Positions 22,692-33,860 of a stretch of DNA of 64,000 nucleotides are shown here, one piece after another. The stretch's first letter is position 1, and each line of letters opens with the position of its first letter. The notes under the pieces are model-generated. The model saw only the letters and a list, made by a program, of their open reading frames with translations. It was not told where the DNA came from and ran no database searches. The stretch is from assembly GCA_973895155.1 (NCBI GenBank), contig OZ316892.1:2356001-2420000 (forward strand), given 5' to 3'. Both the position numbers and the translations under genes were made by a program. This stretch comes from Marsupella aquatica. Taxonomy: Eukaryota > Marchantiophyta.

Positions 22692-25600
22692 TCATTGATA
22701 CATCTTCCTCGCCACATAAAAACTCAGCAACGACGATCCCACAGAAATAGCGACCAGGACGCTCAGGAGGCCATTGTTGAAGGGAATAGGCCTTAAACTG
22801 GTAGAATGTTTCTTGTCATCCGCCTCATCAGAAGTGATGCCATCTGGACCAGAGGCCTTTGACTTTCTGTTTCTCAATTCCCCTGGGAAATCCCTCGAGG
22901 TGGATGCCGCAGAGCTGATTTGAGCTTGGAGCTTTTCATACTCCAGTTTCTGGGCATACCATGGAGCTAAATTAGTTCCAATTAGTTCCTGTGTTGCGCC
23001 CAACTAGCAAACCATCGTTGGGAACAGGACCCACAGCAGCAAGCCTTCAAGATTTAAGAACTTGAAGATCCACAAGAACAAGATATATCCGTTTAACACC
23101 CAAGACGATGTGACATCATATCACTGGATGCCGCAGTGGGAGAGACAGTGCACCTGAGATGCGAGCTGTTCCTTAAGCGTTGAAGCCTCCTCTTCCCCAC
23201 TGCGAGAGCTTGTAAGAGCGCTCAACTCTTCTTTGAGCTTGGACACATCTTCTTGTGCACTGGCAGATTTTTTCTGCTCCTCCGCAAGACTATCCTTGAG
23301 ATTTGATAGCTCTTCTTGCGCACTGGTAGATTTCTCCTGCTCCTTTGCAAGCGTGGCATTCTGTATACAGTGTGAAACGGCCACCTCAAAAGAGGATCTA
23401 CAAGATCCAGCCGTTTCAAAATCTAATGGATAGAACCAGGCCAAGTTCAAAAATTCAGGCTTTAGGGCGTGCAGTCAAAATGAACACAAGTAGAGTTGCA
23501 AAAAGTCATATGAAGAACTCGTACAAAGACAAAGGTTGCAAAGGAAAAAGACCATTTCACGGTGTCTTTCTTCAGATGAGTGTAGCTTTTGTTGCAGCTC
23601 GTCCAGGAGCCGTAATTTTGTCAGCTTGATTTCAGCTTCCCTCAACTGCCCCCTAATGTCCCGCAGCTCCCCATCAAGTGCAGTCTCCTTGGCAGATCTG
23701 AAGTTCCTTGTCTTCGTAGTCTCTTGTTCCCTTTCAAGTTCAACCTCTTTGAGACGGTTTTGAGTATTCACAAGGGTTGTCCCAATGGCATCTTTCTCCG
23801 AGGTGAGATTAGCGATCTGCAAAACCACATCGCTTTGTAAGGAAGCCATTTTCCTCAGCACTGTGATTTCAGAATACCACAAAACATTTTCATACCATCA
23901 TCTCGTTATGTTGAGCTCATATTCCAGGTCTACCAATCCACACATGACACACGAGCAAGATTGAAACACATGCCAAGCCGATGTTTCACACATAACTAGT
24001 ATGAGCATCTTCTCGCAGTTGTGCCAAATTGTACAGTGACACAGATCGGGTTGTCATGGAGATATTCTTAAGATTCTCAGGAGAACTTCTCAAAGTCAAT
24101 CCTTAACAACAGAACTCACACGACGTAGTGTCCAAAAAATACAGATTAATATGAGTTTCACTGCCTTCGTGACCGTTTCGTAAACATGGAGATGAAAAAA
24201 CCCAATGACATAGTAAGAACCGGAAGAACAATTGTAGTAACCTTCGCATTCAGGTGCTCCCGCTCAGTATCTGACTGAGTCTTAAGTTTGGCCACCTCTT
24301 CAGTCAAAGATCCACTACTTTCAGTCACGGCAACCAATTGTGCTTGCAGGGTAGACGCCCTCTCTTCGGCCAATTTAAGTTTCTCCTCCAGGTGTTTAAC
24401 TCGTGCATCACCGTCCTCAGATTTTTTCTTTAATACTTCCAGGTCAGACAACAATTGTGCCGCTCCTTCTTGAGCTGAAACAAGTTGATTGTTCAATTCT
24501 GAATGACTTAGTTCTCCATGCTGAACTTTCTCTTCGAGGGCCTGCAGTTTTTCCTGCAGTGACTGGGCCTCTGAAGTAGCTTCGGTATGCTTTGCTTGTA
24601 CTTCAGAAAGGGTCGATTTCAGGGATTCTGCCTCCTGCACTGCATCTTGTGCTTGAGTTTGATGCTGAGTCAGCAATTCCTCGAGCTTGATAGACCTATC
24701 CTGGACTTCCTTTGCAGTGCTTTCATGGTGTGCTGCATGATCCTCGGTAATCTTAAGCTTCTGCTCAAGTTCCGTTTCTCTTTCTCGAGCAGCACTGAGC
24801 TCCTGTTCGACCTGAGCCAATTTTGACTGTAACTCCCGTAAGGTTCCAGCGTGCTTTGTTGTCTCCAACTTCGACTCGTCCAGCTGTGACTTAGTTGACT
24901 CTAACAAATCTCCAGCTTCTTTCAGCTTTCCTTCATATACGACCACCAAGCCTTCTAGCTCAGACACCTTCCCTGCGTGCAGCATGACGTTGTTTTCGTG
25001 TTGTTGCGAGTTACTCTCATGCTCCCTTGCTTTCTCTTCGGCAAACTTCAACCTCTCTTCCAACTGAGATAGTTGTGCTTCAGTTTCCTTCAAAGTTGCT
25101 TCAGTATTTGAGCCAGCTGCCAGCTGTCCCTTGAGCGTGTCAACCTCACCCTGTAAGGAAACAACAGCCTCCTTATATGCTTGGAGATTACCCTCATGCA
25201 AGGCAACTAAATCCTGATGTTCGACTACCTTGCTTTGGGTAATCTTCAGCTGCGCTTGGGCCTCTGAGATTTCAGCTTGCAATGATTGAACAGTTTCTTC
25301 ATGAGCCTTGGATTTCTCGTCATGAGTAGCGACCAGACTTTCCAGCTCTGCTGACCTACTAGAAAACTTGTTGGCAGTCTCCTCGTGAGACTTTGCCGCA
25401 GTCTCGTACTCCTGGGCTTTTCCAGCAGTCTCCTTCAATTCACTCTCCAGAGCCGCAAGTTTCTCTTGTAGTGATAGCAAACTCTCTTCTTGAGCCGTGG
25501 ATTTCTCTTCCAAAGCGACTGACCTATTCGAGAACTTGTTGGCATTTTCCTCATGGGACTTTGCTGCAGCCTCATGTTCCTGGGCTTTTCCTGCAGTCTC

Positions 25601-26563
25601 CGTCAATTCAGCTTCCAGAGCTGCAACCTTCTCCTGCAGTGATAGAACAGTTTCTTCGTGACCCTTGGATTGTTCTTCGTGACTGGCGACCAAGCTTTCC
25701 AGCTCCGTTGATCTACTAGAAAACTGGATAGAATTTTCCTCATGAGACTTTGCCGCAGCCTCGTGTTCCTCGGCTCTTCCAGCAGTCTCCTTCAATTCAG
25801 CTTCCAGAGCAGCGATTTTCTCCGTCAAAGACGCAGCCTTGGCAGCTGAATCGCCGGCTTTTGTGTTCGTCTCCGCCAGCTCCGCCTCTTTTGTCCTCAA
25901 TTCTGCGAGATGAGATTCAATTTCAGCCTTCAGCTTCTCGTCACCCTCCTGGTACTTAGTTTCGGTTGCGGCAAGAGATGATTCTGTCTCTGCCGCTTTT
26001 TGTTCCGCAGCATCTTTTGCCGTTCTTGCTTCCTTCAAGCTTATATTGAGCTCTTCCACTTGTTTTAACGCAGCCGAGGCCTTTTCCTCACTGACCTTCG
26101 CTGCCTCCGAAGAAGAAGAAACTTTTTCTATATGTTCTTTTACTTTTCCTTCGAGCTCAGCGATCTTGGCCTCTGCCAGTTGTTGGGCCTCGGTGTGTTC
26201 CTTTAAATGGTCCTTCAGTCTCTGTACCTTGGCTTTCTTCTTCTTCAACTTCTGCAGAGTTAAATGTGAGTCCGAACATCAGATTTGACATTGCAAATTA
26301 CGAGAAGAGGGAAGAATGACAGACAGATCTCGCAGACCATTAATCATTTTACAACTTTTATGCCTTGGAAACGTTGTTACACAGTACTTTGACGGCAGTG
26401 CTCCCAGAATTGAGGAATAGAAGAAATCACACGTATAGCAACTCACCTGAGTATAGACTTCCGCTGGAATGGGATCCAAATCACCATTGGCCCCTCCATT
26501 GTCCCCAAAAGCGTTCTTAGGAGTTACATCGCCCGCCACCTGTTCTGATTCCGGGTCTGCCAT
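22692..26563 (-). CDS. Tail-anchored long coiled-coil protein (PICC-like)
   Basis: Five exons on the minus strand: 26563-26447, 26251-24242, 23816-23553, 23360-23154 and 22949-22692. Each is a multiple of three, and all introns are phase 0 with GT-AG borders, giving 951 residues. Residues 1-39 are acidic and non-coiled. Residues 40 to about 860 are almost unbroken heptad coiled coil rich in E, K, A, Q and S. The final part has a basic linker, a hydrophobic segment (about 926-945) and a short ARKMYQ tail, which is tail-anchor architecture. Arabidopsis PICC and its relatives are long ER-associated coiled coils with C-terminal anchors. That resemblance rests on architecture, not on a shared motif I can prove. 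A scaffold or tether role is inferred. Residues 184-365 are an internal triplication. Confidence 0.8.
24158..24241 (-). other. Alternative C-terminal tail of the coiled-coil gene (intron 2 read-through)
   Basis: If the donor after 24242 is not used, the exon-2 frame stays open for 27 more residues to a stop at 24158. These form a second hydrophobic segment (residues 710-729) followed by TKRSRRQ. The 736-residue product would again be a C-terminally anchored coiled coil, with a basic rather than short mixed tail. Whether this form is made is unknown. Confidence 0.5.
25274..25819 (-). repeat. In-gene triplication of a 63-residue coiled-coil module
   Basis: Three consecutive modules of 63, 56 and 63 residues begin K(I/V/L)AALE and share ETAG(K/R)A and AAAKSHEE or TAAKSHEE. 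Lengths are nine, eight and nine heptads, so the middle copy lost exactly one heptad and the coil register is kept. The DNA copies are diverged, so the expansion is not recent. Confidence 0.9.
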
Positions 26564-27680
26564 GCATGAATGTTACAGAAGTGATGCGATCAACGAAGAG
26601 CGAACCTGCAGCATCATAACAAATCACTTTTAAGAATTTAGTTAACGCCTAGGAGCAAAATCTCCCAGGGCTAAAAACAAATGAGCAGGCTTTTACATTC
26701 AAAAGTCTGTACGATCTGCGTCTCGGGTGTCATCGCTGCCTGCCTTCGAGAAGAGTCTCTCATGTAGTAGAAACCGATCTCTTTTCATTGATTCTCCCCG
26801 TCTTGTTATTCTATTATTCAAGCCCCTACGCGAGAAACTGTCTACTGTCAATCAAACTACAATAAGTCGAACGGAGATCCATCTTTACTGGCAATTGACG
26901 CACCAGACGATAGGAAGAACCTTCGAACAGTTTTGGACAAGATCTTCAAGAGGGGCACTCGGACGAATGAGATTCGGCCCTATGCTAAGTTAATGTTGTT
27001 GTCGATCCTCCGACGCAGAAGAATGCAATCAGGCAACAAACGAATTCACGAAGACGGAACACAGAGATGCTGAAGATTCTACGATTCTCTGATGGAGAAC
27101 AAGACTTCGGGGCGTTACGAAGGGCTCAATCGTACAAAGAGAAGGAACTAGAACAGCTCACTGTGAGCGAGAGGGAAATGAAAGAACGGAAGACGGAAAG
27201 AATGACGGACTGAATTTCACGGGAACGAGAGATTGAGGAAAGCATCCGATGTCTGAGTCGACAGACTGATCACAGTCTTCAATTACGCCTGCCATTCCAC
27301 TTCTCACTGAAAGAAAGGAACACCGAATGAACAATTTTCACAGGGGAACGAGAGACTGAGTAAAGCATCTGATGTCTGATTCAACACACCGATCACACTC
27401 GAATCTCACAGAGGAAAGAACGACAGATGAGGAAGGTATCTGATGTCCGATTTGCCAGATCGATTACAGTCACCGATTACGAACGCCATTCCACTCCTCA
27501 CGGGACGAAAGAATGAATGAACCAATTTCACATGGGAACGAATGACAGATTGAGTAAAGCATTCGACAGCTGATGCAGCAGATCGATCACCACCACCACC
27601 ACCATCGATTACCAACACCATTCCACTTCTTCCCAAAAACGCCCACTTATAACTACCATGAAATACTACCCACCTGAATC
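26564..27680. other. Upstream region of the coiled-coil gene with degenerate repeats
   Basis: Presumed promoter and 5' untranslated DNA of the minus-strand gene. Between about 27190 and 27640, roughly 110-120 bp degenerate units recur, recognised by GGGAACGA, GATGTCTGA or GATGTCCGA, GATCACA or GATTACAG, and GCCATTCCACTTCT-like words. No plus-strand gene recognised. Confidence 0.6.
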
Positions 27681-27958
27681 GATTGATCCGATCGAATGAT
27701 GTCTCAGGCCAGTCAGCCACCCCAGACCACATACAGCAGATTGTACCAGACCAGAGCACGCCGCGCTGCTACTCAGAGCTCAGCCCACCGACCTCTACAC
27801 GACCTCTCTCTAGATGGACACCCTCTCCTACTCAATCGACCACCACCAACACCTTATCGTGCCCACATGCGCAACCATGCCCTTCCGATCAAATCAAATG
27901 GAAGGCAAGCGGACGAGAGATCGAGCGAATGAAGAAATATGAGTATGCTCCTGACAAT

Positions 27959-27989
27959 GCTCTCTCTCTCTCTCTCTCTCTCTCTCATT
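27959..27989. repeat. TC dinucleotide microsatellite
   Basis: A run of about 15 TC units. It may be polymorphic in length and prone to assembly error. Confidence 0.95.
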
Positions 27990-28189
27990 CTCTGAATAGG
28001 CACCCACCTCTCTCTTTCTTTCGTGGTGTTCCTCTTTGCGTTGCTTGCCTTTTTGGGTTTCCTTTCCAATCTTTTTGGACTCTATCCTCGCATGATTCCC
28101 CCTTCATGTCTCACGTCAGGCACAACGTTCTTCCCTTTCCCTTGCCTGCCCTGCCCAACCCTGCCCCTGCCCTTCTTGAGCTGGATCTG

Positions 28190-28345
28190 GCCGGGCGGTG
28201 TTTCGTTTTCCATTGCCCGCGGGCAGAAAGTGACTGCCCGACTGCCCCAGCGGCGGATCGATCTGGCAGGGATGTGTTTCGCTTTCCGTTGCCCGCGGGT
28301 AGGAAGTGACTGCCCACCTGCCCGAGTCGCCAGCGGGATTCTACA
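28190..28345. repeat. GC-rich tandem duplication of about 75 bp
   Basis: Two adjacent diverged copies share the sequence order GTGTTTCG, TTTCC, TTGCCCGCGGG, GGAAGTGACTGCCC or AGAAAGTGACTGCCC, and CAGCGG. It stands out as a GC-rich island in otherwise AT-rich DNA. No coding function seen. Confidence 0.7.
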
Positions 28346-31300
28346 AGTATTTTCTCAGACAGCGAAGAGCAAAATTAAGGTTTTTTCCTTTTGGTAGTGT
28401 GGCGAAGCTCCCCAAAGGACATGATTCTAGATAGATTCCTTTTCTCATTTTGCCGTATTGGTTTCTGACCGTCAGTTCTGGCAGATGGTAACTGTGGCTA
28501 AGTGTGAAATCGACTGGTGGAATTTATTTTTTAAGCCAAGGAAATAGTCGAGAAATATTTTTGAGAGGTGGAATTAACTACTGTAGCTAATTTTTGCCAC
28601 AAAACACAAGTATAGTCAACCTTCTATTCCAAAAATGATCATATGAGTGTGAAGTATTTGCTTGGTTGACTCCCAAAATGAAACTTGTTACTTGATCTAC
28701 CCCCTGAGGTCTACAATGGTCCAGATCTGAGATCAAAAGGTCCCATCAATGGTCCAGATTGGGGAAAAGTATTGAGGGGGTTGATTAAGCAAACTTTTTC
28801 CAGAAGGGGGTCTACTAAGCATATCTCTCGATCAAGTGTCTAGCTAGCCCCAAAGTGTGGGAACGTTCAAATATTACCCTCGAGTGCCAAGTTGTCCAAT
28901 CAACTTACCCAACAGATCTCAAGCTGCCCCAAGTTGTGAGAGAACAAGATAGTCACATTTTTGCTTATTTATTTTCAATATTTTTAAGCAATTGGCTTAG
29001 GTTAGCTGGCCAAGGTAATAACCTAAAATTGAGAGGTCCCAGGTTCAATCCCCCTTCCACAAGCAAGGGGTGCAGAGGGTATTGTGTGTATATGTGGGTG
29101 GGGTGTAGTGGTTAAGAGTATTGGTTTCTCTTCGGGTCTTGGTTGCCCACTTTGGGACCCTAGTTCAACTGTTCCCTCCCTCCTCCTGGTGTGGGTCCTC
29201 ATCTGATCCCTGGGTATCATCCTTTTGTGGATACCCTATAGAGATGCATGCTCCAAAGTGGGTCATCTATCCACAATTGGACGGGTTTGCTTTGGGTCTG
29301 CACAAATAAGGGTAGTCACATTTTACACATTTTCCTATGTTGTTAAAAACATCTTGCAGAAATAATAATGAACAATGAATAAATGGTGCCACTTCCACGG
29401 TCTTTTTTACAAATAAAATATGATTAATTTTTGGTCCTTTTATTGACACATTTTGGACCCTGCTCTGCCCTTATTTTCTCCTCTCCTGGGCCTGCCCTGA
29501 CTCCCCCTCCCCCCAACACCCCATGTGTCCCGAACCCGCCCTGCCCCGCCCCACCTGGTCTTTTCTTCTCCATTTGTGGAATCCCCTTTTGCCTCCCCTC
29601 CTTTCTCTTCCCCTCTCAAATATAAGGGTTGCCTGACCATTTGCCTCCCGGTGCAACTTTTCACCTCCTTCACCTTTGCATTCCTCTATCATCATTTTGC
29701 CATCACCTCATCCTTGCCTCCCTTCACCTTCCTCCTTTGCCCTCACCTCCTCTCTCACCCTTGCCTCCCTTTGCCCACCTCCCAACCCGCCCTCACATCT
29801 CTCCCTTGTAGCCCTCTTGACAAACACTGACCAGCCAACAACATCCTTGATGACACTTCTTTGTCTCCACAGCACCTCCTTGCCTTGATGACACTTGCGT
29901 GCCTAAGTGCATTCTTTGCCTTGAAGACACTTCCTTGACTCATTTTGAAAACTTTTTGTGCAACACGTTAACATTGAACTACTTAATCTAATTATGGGGA
30001 CCTGGATCCACTAGGATTTGAAAATGAACAGCCCCAAAGTACTCATCCGGTTCGCTCAGGCCCTGCTCAAAACACAATCATTTTGGGGTAGTTTTTTTCA
30101 ATTTTAAAATTGATGCAAAACTGAAAAGTCAGAGTTTACATTCCAATAAAATAGTACTAAAACGTATGTCAGAGTCGTTTTTTAATTTTCACAAGCACTC
30201 TAGAGACATACTAATTATTGTATTCCAGAAAATGAAGCAATCCCAAAATAGTCTTCTCATGCTTGAGGTTTGTCAATTTAAACTAATTTTAACACTGAAA
30301 AAGTCCGTGTTCACATCAAGATACTAAACTATTATTATTACAACTTACATCAGAGTTGTTTTTAATGTCACCAGCACTGTAAAATATTTTGTAGTATTTT
30401 TGTTTGCGCGAAGCATATGGGACGGGCCCACGGTGGTACTGTTCTAGTCGCTGTATCCCCATGACCCCGTTCCACGCTCGGTTAGCCTCACCGTCCCACG
30501 CGTCGTCCACTACTACTGTAGGAGTGCCCGCTATTCCGGAACCTTTTCGCACCTGCCAAACTGACCGTGTGACAGTGGGGCAGCTCGTGTGGGATACCGT
30601 CCGACCAGTACGGGTTTCGCAAGACACTGACGTCCGCTCTGGGCAGGATCCTGTCAGACGGTGGGGTCAGCTGGGCCGGCCCGGGCAGCATCCACCAGGA
30701 ATCCGTATGGGCTGCCCGGGCACCTCTTGTGGGGTCCAGTCTGGGCACTCGGGTATAGTGGGCAGCGCAGGCAAGGAAGGTTCGATACATTTAACCCTCT
30801 CTAAGTGCATTCTTTTGGGAATACCACTTTTTGCAGTCCTTGATAAGTGCAAATCCCCCAAAAAATCGGCTGGACTTTGGCCATTCAAAAAAATCAAGTG
30901 AGAAAGTCGCAATGGATTCTCCATAAGGGGAAATTTGATCCTTCCGGGAAGACGGATCCTGTGTGCACTTAGCCATTTGTTGCAATCCTCGATAAGTGCA
31001 AATCCCCTTATAAGTTGACTCATGGAGTTTGGCACTCGAAAAACTCAAAGCGAGCAGGTCGTAAGGGATTCTCTACAAGGGGAAGTCAGAAAATCACAGC
31101 TGAAGGGTCATCCACTATTCCATGTGTCATAACGTCTGCTAGCCTGATTACCCCGGAGGCTAAGTTTGATAGACGTGACCCAAAAAAGACCTTACTAAAA
31201 GAAAAATTCTTCGTTTTCTTCCTCCATGCTTGCCCCCATCCATGTTTTCTGCATGCATCTCCAGTTTTCCCCTTAGAGTCTCAGTCTAGCTGCTTCAGTG

Positions 31301-31574
31301 TAGACAGTAGGTCTAAGGAGCGTTTGATTACAATTAGTAAGGTAAATGAAATGTGGCAAGAAAACAAGAAAGTTATCTTTGGGATTTGTAGGTCTCTCAA
31401 CACTCAGGACAATACTAGGCTCATTGACAATATCTTTCCAAACCATTTGTAATGGACACCAAAAAAACAAAATTCAATTGGATATGAGGGAGACACTGAA
31501 TGTCAAAGTTAGTTGCTCAAAAAAATTTAGAAGCACAAACTGTGGATAATGAGTAATGGAATGATCTTAATTTT
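28346..31574. other. Gene-poor repeat DNA
   Basis: No gene recognised. Contents include SINE-like tRNA-related pieces near 28995-29240, a pyrimidine-rich low-complexity stretch at about 29440-29880 whose open frames are compositional artefacts, a GC-rich block at 30410-30780, and a diverged repeat of about 150 bp at roughly 30815-30945 and 30965-31095 sharing TTGATAAGTGCAAATCCCC or TCGATAAGTGCAAATCCCC. Confidence 0.5.
28995..29240 (+). repeat. tRNA-derived SINE-like sequence, two box pairs
   Basis: Two pol III-like promoter pairs in tandem. The first has an A-box-like TTAGCTGGCCAAGG and a B-box-like GGTTCAATCCC about 40 bases later. The second has TAGTGGTTAAGAGTATTGG followed by a weak TAGTTCAACTG. 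A hairpin of GGGTATC with GATACCC closes the block. No full cloverleaf forms by eye, so this is a SINE candidate and not a tRNA gene. Confidence 0.4.
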
Positions 31575-31789
31575 CTCGGTCCGCTTGGGTTAGTTTTAGT
31601 CTCTCTCTCTTTCTTGGTTTTTAGGGGTTCCCTATTGTTCATTTCTTACTTTTAGTTCCTCTTTCTTGGTGTTTAGTGGTTCCCTTTTGCTCACTTCTTT
31701 TTCGATTGGTTTTGTCCACTTGGGCCCTCTTTTGTTTGTTCATTTGTACTCTGTTTGGTTCCTTTGTATATAAAAAGTGTGTATATTTT
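31575..31789 (+). mobile_element. Detached LINE 3' tail (severely 5'-truncated copy)
   Basis: About 215 bp that match the 3' untranslated end of the LINE at 39068-39278 almost base for base, from CTCGGTCCGCTTGGG to AAAAAGTGTGTATATTTT. Differences are a four-base CTCT insertion and a few substitutions. Extreme 5' truncation is the normal outcome of LINE target-primed reverse transcription. Target duplications could not be assigned. Confidence 0.85.
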
Positions 31790-33156
31790 GATTTAGACAT
31801 TCATAAGACTTCTTAGAAAGTTCTTTCCAAACCTAATGAGCCCCAAAATGGCAATTCAGGTGGATATCAAAGGGAGATATGGATCTACAAACTTTGCTAT
31901 TGAAACCTTCTGAAACCACAAGGGTGGCATTGAGTGATGTTAAAAGTGTCACACTTAATTAATGGGGGTTGCATTGTTCATGGGCTCAGTCCAATGGGAG
32001 CATCATTTTCAGCTGCGACTATTTCCGAAATTCTCGAAACACTAACTATTTTGTCTCATTATGGGCAGCTCCCACTGAAACGTGTGCTCATGCCTAAACT
32101 CCAAAAGCCATCTTTTGCAGAGAGCTGGCCAAGTGGCCATGTCAGCAGCCAAGTCTCATGGTGGGCCCCTATTTGGGCCGTCCAAAGACTGGAGACTTCA
32201 CTTTCGGCAGAGGTGGGATCAAATCAAACACCACATTAAAGAATAGAAAAAAACATTCCAAAAAAAAGACCGCATCTGGAGAAAGGAACAAATCTGGGTA
32301 TCAACTAATATCTCATTCCCACGTTGCACTCCTGGCTCTTTTTACCAAACAGTTACTGATGAGTTAGTTCCAAGGCACGTCAGCTCTTGAGCTAAGTTTG
32401 TGAACTTTTCAAAGTTCCTAAAGTGCTTATCTAAACGACCAATTTACTTCTAAAAGGGCCAAACAAAGTACAAAAGAGAAAATGAAAAAGAGGTCCTGAC
32501 AGGACAAACACCAAATTAAGTATACATCACTCTGCCAAAGAATAGCCAAAGAACAACTTTAAGGGCCACGAAAGGAAATCCTTCGAAGCTGGATGGATCA
32601 CAAAGTGCTCCTTGTATAACATTTAATTTGTTTACTTGAAATCCTGATGTGACCCTTATTAAAATAAACATTTTCACAAACCTTGTGCAAGTTTCAATAG
32701 GAATTATATCACCCTTAGCAGCTCAAGGGTTAGCCGTTGACAACTTTGCAGCATTGCGTTCAACAGTTGAATAGTCTATGGAGTTTGTAAATTCATGTTT
32801 CCAGATCAACAGAACTCCTCTCCATTAAATCAGACACTACATGTGGACCATTAAGTCACCACACTATTGTAGTGGGATATCTTTATTTTATTTTATTTTA
32901 TTCTTTCTTGTTCTCTGGATTTGCATTTTCCGTCTTCTTTTGCAATTTAGTGTTTTGTCCTCTCTGGACTTCTTATGAGATACACCTTTGTCCTCTGATC
33001 AAAAGTAATAAAAATAAAAAACGTCCACGAAAATGTATAAATCAGGAAAAAGGAAAATACAATGAAAGAAAAGGAAAGAAAAGAAAAAGAGGTCCATTGA
33101 TTGGCCCTTTTTTAGTAAGTTGCCCATTTCTGCCTCCATGGCCCAACAAAGTAACG

Positions 33157-33178
33157 CCCCCCCCCCCCCCCCCCCCCC
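33157..33178. repeat. C22 homopolymer
   Basis: Twenty-two consecutive C residues on the plus strand. True length is doubtful because such runs are hard to sequence. Confidence 0.9.
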
Positions 33179-33544
33179 TTTTCCCGTACTACAGTGACTT
33201 CCATCCTACCCATGAACGAGGAGGATCACGTATTGTGGTTTTCTTTTGGTGTTTTCTGGGAAAAGGAGGGGGGCCCAAATGGTGTTTTTTGGACCTTTTG
33301 ACAGCTACGTCATCTTTATTTCGGTAGGGTGGTGTATTAGGCGGTTTGACTCTTTGAACTCAATAATGGACGGCCTGGAGTAATTGACAAACCAATTAGT
33401 GAAATAGTCAGATGAGAATCACAATTTGATAGATTGGGTACTACTCTCCAAAATATTTCACTCACAATATTCATATTTTTATTGCATGATGGGGTATTTC
33501 AGGAAGGGTTTAGGTCTCATCATAGGCAGGTAGTACTTGATGAA

Positions 33545-33860
33545 ACTTATCCTTCAAGGTCAGGTTGCTGGGGATTGGCTCTGGCATTGAAAGGTCTCTG
33601 GTTCAAATTCCCCTCCATGCCCAGGGGTGGGTACAGGAGTGGCTACAAGGTGTGTACTGGGCTAGGCTCATGGCTTAGCACAGCTCCCTATTCAATAGAC
33701 ATTCTCCTACAGGCCATCTGTTGGGGTGAGGCTGGCATGGGTCCCTCTGAACCTTCCCCTCAAGGGTCTCTTTTTGTGTAATATGCCATACGTCTATGTC
33801 ACCACTCCAATGGGGAATGGGAGTGACTCGAGCAATCCCATTTCCTTTTGAGACAAGCAA
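33545..33860 (+). repeat. SINE-like tRNA-related block
   Basis: An A-box-like GGTTGCTGGGGATTGGCTC is followed about 40 bases later by the B-box-like TGGTTCAAATTCCCC and CCATGCCCAGGGGTG. The layout resembles the block near 29020 (GGTTCAATCCCCC, then CAAGCAAGGGGTG), suggesting one SINE family. By-eye alignment only. Confidence 0.4.

Noticed and set aside
29431-29880. Several proline-rich frames
   Set aside because: The stretch is pyrimidine-rich and stop-poor in several frames at once, a compositional artefact.
30404-30901. 165-codon plus-strand frame in a GC-rich block
   Set aside because: No motif or plausible splice context; the block overlaps a duplicated non-coding sequence at its 3' end.
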